From JAFGHJ01 sp964534175 (GTDB taxonomy: Bacteria; Hydrothermota; UBA3072), in contig CAZHNS010000008.1 in NCBI GenBank assembly GCA_964534175.1, positions 14,267 through 78,266 of the forward strand: 64,000 nt of DNA. Reading direction: 5' to 3'. The notes below the pieces were generated by a model, which saw only the letters and a program-made list of their open reading frames with translations, was not told where the DNA came from and did not search any database. The position numbers were made by a program, and so were the translations under genes. The first letter of the stretch is position 1. The number at the start of each line of letters is the position of its first letter. Below are positions 59,379-64,000 of the stretch, piece by piece.

Positions 59379-59530
59379 TAGATTACTTCTTATACCTTTG
59401 TTTTTTCGTGTAGAAAACACTCTTGATTTTAAATATTTTTTACTTACACTTACTTAAAGTTATATTAGACGCTTTTGTATAAGACGTGAAGATTTGTTGA
59501 TTTTTTTACTGTAAAGAAAGGAGGTGATTT

Positions 59531-60142
59531 GTGAAGAAAAGTTACTTTAGCAAAGCATTTGTATATGTTTGTCTTATTCTGGTATTATCAGCAACAAATT
59601 TATTTGCGGGATCCAGGGACCATAATGGAGGATTTTTTCTTAGATTGTCAACCGGACTCGGCTACGCTCAGTCGGAATATGCTGATCCTTCAACTATTAA
59701 GCTTTATGGCGCCAGCGGTGACATGAACATTGCTGTTGGAATGGGAGTATTGCCGAACCTGGCCTTGCATGCAACGATGTTCGGATGGGTTTTATCTGAA
59801 CCAGTTGCAAAAATTGGAGAATCTTCGGGAGATTTTCCTGGGGACGCCACGCTTGGTTCTTTAGGAGTTGGATTTACATACTACTTTATGCCGGTTAACA
59901 TATATCTTTCCGGAAGTGTAGGTTTTGCAGCGTTACAAGTGGAGGTGCTGGGGGCGATTACCGGAGAGACAGATCTCGGCCCTGCTTTCGATGTGACTTT
60001 AGGAAAAGAATGGTGGCTTGGTGGTAGTTGGGGTCTTGGAGTCGCCGGTGGATTTGGATATCACTCTGCACCGGATAAAGAAGTCGATGAGAATTGGAGT
60101 GGATACAGCCTGGGCGTCAGGTTTACGGCGACTCTTAATTAA
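59531..60142 (+). CDS. Outer-membrane beta-barrel protein
   Basis: 203-aa exported protein with GTG start behind GAAAGGAGGTGAT. Signal peptide ending LFAG. The mature part has about eight amphipathic beta strands (FFLRLSTGLGYAQSEY, MNIAVGMGVLPNLALHATMFGWVL, LGSLGVGFTYYFM, INIYL-like segments) and ends GYSLGVRFTATLN. It resembles OmpX/OmpW-type small barrels. Monocistronic with its own terminator. Ligand unknown. Confidence 0.8.
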   Translation: MKKSYFSKAFVYVCLILVLSATNLFAGSRDHNGGFFLRLSTGLGYAQSEYADPSTIKLYGASGDMNIAVGMGVLPNLALHATMFGWVLSEPVAKIGESSGDFPGDATLGSLGVGFTYYFMPVNIYLSGSVGFAALQVEVLGAITGETDLGPAFDVTLGKEWWLGGSWGLGVAGGFGYHSAPDKEVDENWSGYSLGVRFTATLN

Positions 60143-60190
60143 AGGTAGTATTCTCTAAGAGAAAAATATTAAAATAGAGAAGAGAAATAA

Positions 60191-60227
60191 AAAAATATGG
60201 AGGGTAACGCTCACCCTCCATATTTTT
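60191..60227. terminator. Intrinsic terminator
   Basis: AAAAATATGGAGGGT (60191-60205) pairs perfectly with ACCCTCCATATTTTT (60213-60227), seven-base loop. The next ~190 bases to the GH2 gene show only a weak promoter-like TTGATT / TATAGG. Confidence 0.92.
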
Positions 60228-60421
60228 ATTCTAAATCCCTAATTCTTGAATTGCTAACTTATGCTACTTTTGAGACTGTTTTTTATATTCCAGAATATCC
60301 CCCTTGATTTTTTAAAGTTTTTTGTTTATGCTATAGGAAGAAAAGATTATCAATGAATAGACTTAAATTTTGAATTTTATAGTTGAAATTGTGTTAGAAA
60401 TAGAAAAAATTAAGGAAAAAA

Positions 60422-63193
60422 ATGCGTATGAGAGTATTTAATTGTTACCAATTATTCGATTTAAATGCGAGAAAGATATTTGCTTCAGTAGTGTGTCTCT
60501 TCCTGCTTGCCTGTATGCCGGTACTTACGCAAAGTGCGGGGAAAGGTACTGAAAGAGTCCATCGGGAGCGTATTTCCATAAATAAGAACTGGCGCTTCTA
60601 TAAGTATGAGCAGGTAGAAAGAGCAGACGGCCTTATCTACGATGTGCGTCCGGAGATTAGAGTTCGAAGGGGCGACGATACGGAACCAACAAAAACGGAA
60701 GATATGGAAGCAACTAAGAAGATACTCAAACCCTGGATCTTACCGACCGGCAATGACTTCATCAAAGACCCTGCAAAACGTCATGTCCGTCCCGAAGGCA
60801 GTCCCGGTAGCGATTTTCCGTTTGTTCAGAGTGATTTCGATGACAGTTCGTGGGAAAAGGTGAATCTTCCCCACGACTGGGCGATTAAAGGGCCTTTCTT
60901 TAAAGGTGAAAAAGCTGAAGTTGGCGGTAGCATGGGACGCTTGCCAAGCCCCGGCGTAGCCTGGTACCGGAAGAAGCTCGACATTCCGGCAAAAGACGCT
61001 GGCAAGTTAATCTTCCTTGATATGGATGGTGCGATGTCTTATTGCTCAGTTTGGTTAAACGGACAATTAGTGGGCGGCTGGCCTTTTGGTTATTCCTCAT
61101 GGAGGCTGGATCTCACGCCATATATCGTACCGGGTGGTGAAAACCAACTGGCGATACGTCTGGACAATCCACCTGAATCGTCGCGCTGGTATCCCGGCGG
61201 CGGAATCTACCGCAATGTCTACCTGGTCAAAACCAATCCCGTTCATGTCGGTCAGTGGGGCACTTTTGTGACGACGCGGGATGTTTCCGAGGTATCCGCC
61301 ACGATAAACCTGGAAGTCACTATCGATAACGACTCACATGATGATTTATTAGTTAAAGCGATTACAAATATCTTCGCCCTGGATGAAAAAGGTGATAAAA
61401 CCGGCGATGCAGTTGCAACCTTCGCGCCCTTGAAAACACCTGTTGCGGCGGATGAGAAAACCAGGGTCGAAGGTTCTGTTACCCTCAAAAATCCCAGACT
61501 GTGGGGACCACCACCCACCCAGGCTCCCAACCTCTACGTCGCTGTAACCACCCTATGGCAGAAAGATAAAGTTGTTGATCAATACGAAACACGTTTCGGT
61601 ATTAGAGCACTACGTTTTGATCCGGACTCAGGTCTCTTTGTTAATGGTGAACACATCCAGATCAAAGGCGTCAACCAACACCATGACCTGGGCGCTCTGG
61701 GTGCTGCGTTCAATACTCGCGCAGCGGAGCGTCAGCTTGAAATACTCCGGGAGATGGGATGCAACGCGATCCGTACGGCACACAACCCGCCCGCTCCCGA
61801 GTTACTCGAGTTAACAGACCGGATGGGTTTTCTTATAATGGATGAAGCGTTTGATGTGTGGATGCGGAAAAAAACGCCGCTCGACTTTCACCTTATCTTT
61901 CCCGACTGGCATGAGCAAGATTTGCGAGCCCTCATCCGTCGAGACCGAAACCATCCTTCTGTAATTATATGGAGTTTTGGCAATGAAGTTGGCGAACAAT
62001 ATACCGGTGAGGAAGGTGCGGCGGTGGCGAAGCGCCTTAACGATATTATTAAAGAAGAGGACACGACCCGTCCGACGACCAGCGCCATGAATTGGTCCAA
62101 ACCGGACATGCCCTTACCCGCTGTGCAGGATATCATCAGCTTGAACTATCAGGGTCAAGGAATTCGTCAAATCCCCGAATTCGAAGGAACCGATCGCATT
62201 CGTACTCCACCGATGTACACTCCATTTCATGAGAAATTTCCCGATAAAGTTGTTCTCAGCAGTGAAACCGCCCACGCAATGAGCAGCCGTGGGATTTATC
62301 TTTTTCCCGTAGTGCAGAAGATTAGTGATATCCTGCGGGATGGCAGAGGAGGTGATTCGAAGATTTGCCATGTGAGTGCCTACGAACTCCATGCCACCGA
62401 CTATGGTTCCTCAGCCGATAAGGTTTTCCGTTCTATCCAGCAGCATCCTTTCGTAGCGGGTGAGTTTGTTTGGACAGGATGGGATTATCTCGGCGAACCC
62501 ACACCATACTATAGCGCCCGCAGTTCGTATGGCGGGATTATCGACCTTGCCGGGTTCAAAAAGGATCGCTTCTATCTCTACCAGGCGCACTGGCGTCCGG
62601 ATCTACCCATGGCACATATACTGCCGCACTGGAACTGGCCGGAGCGTATCGGTGAGATAACACCGGTCCACGTCTTTACCTCAGGTGATGAAGCTGAGCT
62701 TTTCTTAAACGGCGAGTCACTCGGACGTAAGAAAAAAGGTCAGTATGAATACCGTCTGCGCTGGGACGAGGTGAAGTACCAGCCGGGCGAAGTTAAGGTC
62801 GTGGCTTATAAAAACGGAGAGAAGTGGGCAGAGGACGTTGTTAAGACTACGGACGAACCAGCGCTCCTTGCGGCATCGGTAGATCGCAGTGAGATTCGAG
62901 CCGACGGAAAGGATTTAGCCTTCATTACGGTACGGGTAACCGATAAAAACGGGCTGACCGTACCGAGGGTGAATAATACAATCAAATTCGAGATCGAGGG
63001 TCCTGGCGAGATAGTAGCGACAGATAACGGTGACCCGACAAATTTCGCACCGTTCCCCTCACACGAGCGCGAAGCATTCAGTGGTTTGGCTCTAGCTATC
63101 GTTCGCTTTAAACCTGATGCTTCAGGTTCGATCACTGTTAGTGCAAAATCAACAGGACTAGAGGAAGCTCGAATAGTTGTTAAAAGTAAATAA
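60422..63193 (+). CDS. GH2-family glycoside hydrolase, exported
   Basis: 923-aa enzyme, beta-galactosidase-like. Signal segment at about 17-38. Order: sugar-binding jelly roll (WEKVNLPHDWAIKGPF ... VWLNGQLVGGWPFGYSSWRLDLTPYI ... GGGIYRNVYL), Ig-like domain, TIM barrel with acid/base Glu522 in WSFGNEVGEQ and nucleophile Glu615 in VLSSETAHAMSSRG, then a DUF4982-like domain (VHVFTSGDEAELFLNGESLG) and a C-terminal invasin/big-type Ig domain. Exact specificity is uncertain. Codons and third positions are clearly GC-richer than in neighbouring genes, suggesting transfer. Followed 52 bases later by GH30. Confidence 0.9.
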   Translation: MRMRVFNCYQLFDLNARKIFASVVCLFLLACMPVLTQSAGKGTERVHRERISINKNWRFYKYEQVERADGLIYDVRPEIRVRRGDDTEPTKTEDMEATKKILKPWILPTGNDFIKDPAKRHVRPEGSPGSDFPFVQSDFDDSSWEKVNLPHDWAIKGPFFKGEKAEVGGSMGRLPSPGVAWYRKKLDIPAKDAGKLIFLDMDGAMSYCSVWLNGQLVGGWPFGYSSWRLDLTPYIVPGGENQLAIRLDNPPESSRWYPGGGIYRNVYLVKTNPVHVGQWGTFVTTRDVSEVSATINLEVTIDNDSHDDLLVKAITNIFALDEKGDKTGDAVATFAPLKTPVAADEKTRVEGSVTLKNPRLWGPPPTQAPNLYVAVTTLWQKDKVVDQYETRFGIRALRFDPDSGLFVNGEHIQIKGVNQHHDLGALGAAFNTRAAERQLEILREMGCNAIRTAHNPPAPELLELTDRMGFLIMDEAFDVWMRKKTPLDFHLIFPDWHEQDLRALIRRDRNHPSVIIWSFGNEVGEQYTGEEGAAVAKRLNDIIKEEDTTRPTTSAMNWSKPDMPLPAVQDIISLNYQGQGIRQIPEFEGTDRIRTPPMYTPFHEKFPDKVVLSSETAHAMSSRGIYLFPVVQKISDILRDGRGGDSKICHVSAYELHATDYGSSADKVFRSIQQHPFVAGEFVWTGWDYLGEPTPYYSARSSYGGIIDLAGFKKDRFYLYQAHWRPDLPMAHILPHWNWPERIGEITPVHVFTSGDEAELFLNGESLGRKKKGQYEYRLRWDEVKYQPGEVKVVAYKNGEKWAEDVVKTTDEPALLAASVDRSEIRADGKDLAFITVRVTDKNGLTVPRVNNTIKFEIEGPGEIVATDNGDPTNFAPFPSHEREAFSGLALAIVRFKPDASGSITVSAKSTGLEEARIVVKSK

Positions 63194-63245
63194 TTTAAAA
63201 ACCAAATAACCAAGCACACTGGCTTGTATTATTAAGGAGGATATA

Positions 63246-64000
63246 ATGGAAAATAAAAACAAATTTTTTACTAACAAGATTATTAGTAAGCTGTTTTTTA
63301 TTCTTGTGCTTTCACTTATATTTTCTGCAAATGTTTATGCGCAGAATGCAGCTGTAATAAACCTGGATAGTACTCACCAGGTAATCAGAGGGTTCGGTGC
63401 CGCAAACATCCTACAATGGCGGCCTGATATGAACGATTCTGAAATTGAAACTGCTTTTGGTACCGGGGATGGTCAACTCGGATTCACTATTCTTAGGTTA
63501 CGTATTCAACCTCAGAAATACCTCTGGAACACAAACGTTTATACAGCAAAAAAAGCTTATGACATGGGTGTAACCATCATTGCTTCCCCTTGGAATGCCC
63601 CGGATGAAATGCTTGAAACGGTGGGTGAGATAACAAGGGTTCGTTATGATATGTACGAAGAATACGCCGCACACCTTGATTCTTTTAATACATATATGAC
63701 AAATAACGATGTGCCAATATATGCTATATCTGTTCAAAATGAACCGGACATTACAGCAAGTTGGACTAGCTGGACTTCTAATGAAATTCTTACGTTTATG
63801 AGAGAAAACGCCCATGCTATTGGTACAAGGGTGATGGCTCCGGAATCATTTCAGTTCAGACGCGTAATGTCTGACCCGATACTAAATGATGCCGAAGCTT
63901 GTGCAAATTTGGATATTGTTGCCGGGCATATATATGGAGGCGGAATTGCCCCTTATCCTCTTGCCGAGGAAAAAGGGAAAGAAGTTTGGATGACTGAATA
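63246..64000 (+). CDS. GH30 glucuronoxylanase-like enzyme, 3' part beyond window
   Basis: The first 251 codons are present. AAGGAGG precedes the ATG. Signal peptide ends NVYAQ. The barrel begins HQVIRGFGAANILQW, as in GH30 subfamily 8, with LRLRIQPQ, IIASPWNAPDEM, the acid/base Glu166 in SVQNEPDI, and the probable nucleophile Glu251 in VWMTEY at the very end of the window. Subfamily-8 enzymes cut glucuronoxylan next to a methyl-glucuronic acid branch, the product being a substrate for GH67. AT-rich like the host genome, unlike the GH2 before it. Confidence 0.88.
   Translation, partial: MENKNKFFTNKIISKLFFILVLSLIFSANVYAQNAAVINLDSTHQVIRGFGAANILQWRPDMNDSEIETAFGTGDGQLGFTILRLRIQPQKYLWNTNVYTAKKAYDMGVTIIASPWNAPDEMLETVGEITRVRYDMYEEYAAHLDSFNTYMTNNDVPIYAISVQNEPDITASWTSWTSNEILTFMRENAHAIGTRVMAPESFQFRRVMSDPILNDAEACANLDIVAGHIYGGGIAPYPLAEEKGKEVWMTE

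Noticed and set aside
63498..63815. Minus-strand open frame at the right edge
   Set aside because: It is antisense to the GH30 gene, whose catalytic motifs are clear.

Overview
The window comes from a Gram-negative, AT-rich bacterium that most resembles a non-Bacteroidota lineage of the FCB group (KSB1-, Marinimicrobia- or Cloacimonadota-like). The evidence is three secreted proteins ending in type IX secretion (T9SS) type-A sorting domains, a PorV/PorQ-family protein, a large TonB receptor with a carboxypeptidase-regulatory-like plug, and many lipoproteins. Promoters are nevertheless of the classical TTGACA/TATAAT type and most genes carry strong Shine-Dalgarno (SD) sites, which is unlike Bacteroidota. 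Lifestyle genes point to plant-polysaccharide use: GH67 alpha-glucuronidase, GH30 xylanase (partial), GH2, GH5, a cellobiose 2-epimerase-like enzyme and CBM9-like modules. A PerR-like regulator, a Dps-like ferritin, sulfur-transfer enzymes and an NrdD-like tail protein suggest an anaerobe or microaerophile that copes with oxygen.

Layout. 0-4 kb: LpoB-type lipoproteins, endonuclease III, and a secreted tandem-CBM9 T9SS cargo. 4-11 kb: TonB receptor, T9SS cargo and PorV-like protein in one operon, ended by a 50-bp perfect palindromic terminator. 11-16 kb: repeat lipoprotein, epimerase, CBM9-like lipoprotein and thymidylate synthase. 15.7-22.5 kb: a self-contained envelope-stress module of Spy-like lipoprotein, ECF sigma factor, small transmembrane protein (candidate anti-sigma), second Spy-like protein, then TolC-MacA-MacB. 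Two matching ECF-type promoters (GGAACC-N17-GTCwTA) precede the two Spy-like genes. 22.7-29.7 kb: MATE pump, HExxH/propeller/barrel protein, TrmO, radical SAM protein, RRM protein. 30-38 kb: an unfamiliar three-gene operon of a 1284-aa beta-rich protein, an FN3-repeat protein and a papain-like cysteine peptidase, followed by a T9SS cargo. 40.5-48.5 kb: small membrane protein, Dps-like ferritin and PerR with matching operators, GH67 flanked by a duplicated lipoprotein gene, YgjV, GH5, MscL. 48.6-51.7 kb: rhodanese, NrdD-tail peptide, MBL-rhodanese, lipoprotein. 51.7-56.5 kb: SGNH-TPR, carbamoyltransferase-SxtJ fusion, DUF5989. 56.6-64 kb: DUF4846-M23 peptidase with an apparent AUA start, PdxB, beta-barrel protein, a GC-richer GH2 and the start of a GH30.

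The strongest candidates for something undescribed are the ECF regulon with its paired promoters, the free-standing NrdD-like glycyl-radical tail, the set of genes with TATAAT exactly six bases before an ATG and no SD (probably leaderless mRNAs), and the three-gene secreted papain-like operon. I saw no CRISPR array, tRNA, rRNA, transposase or prophage.
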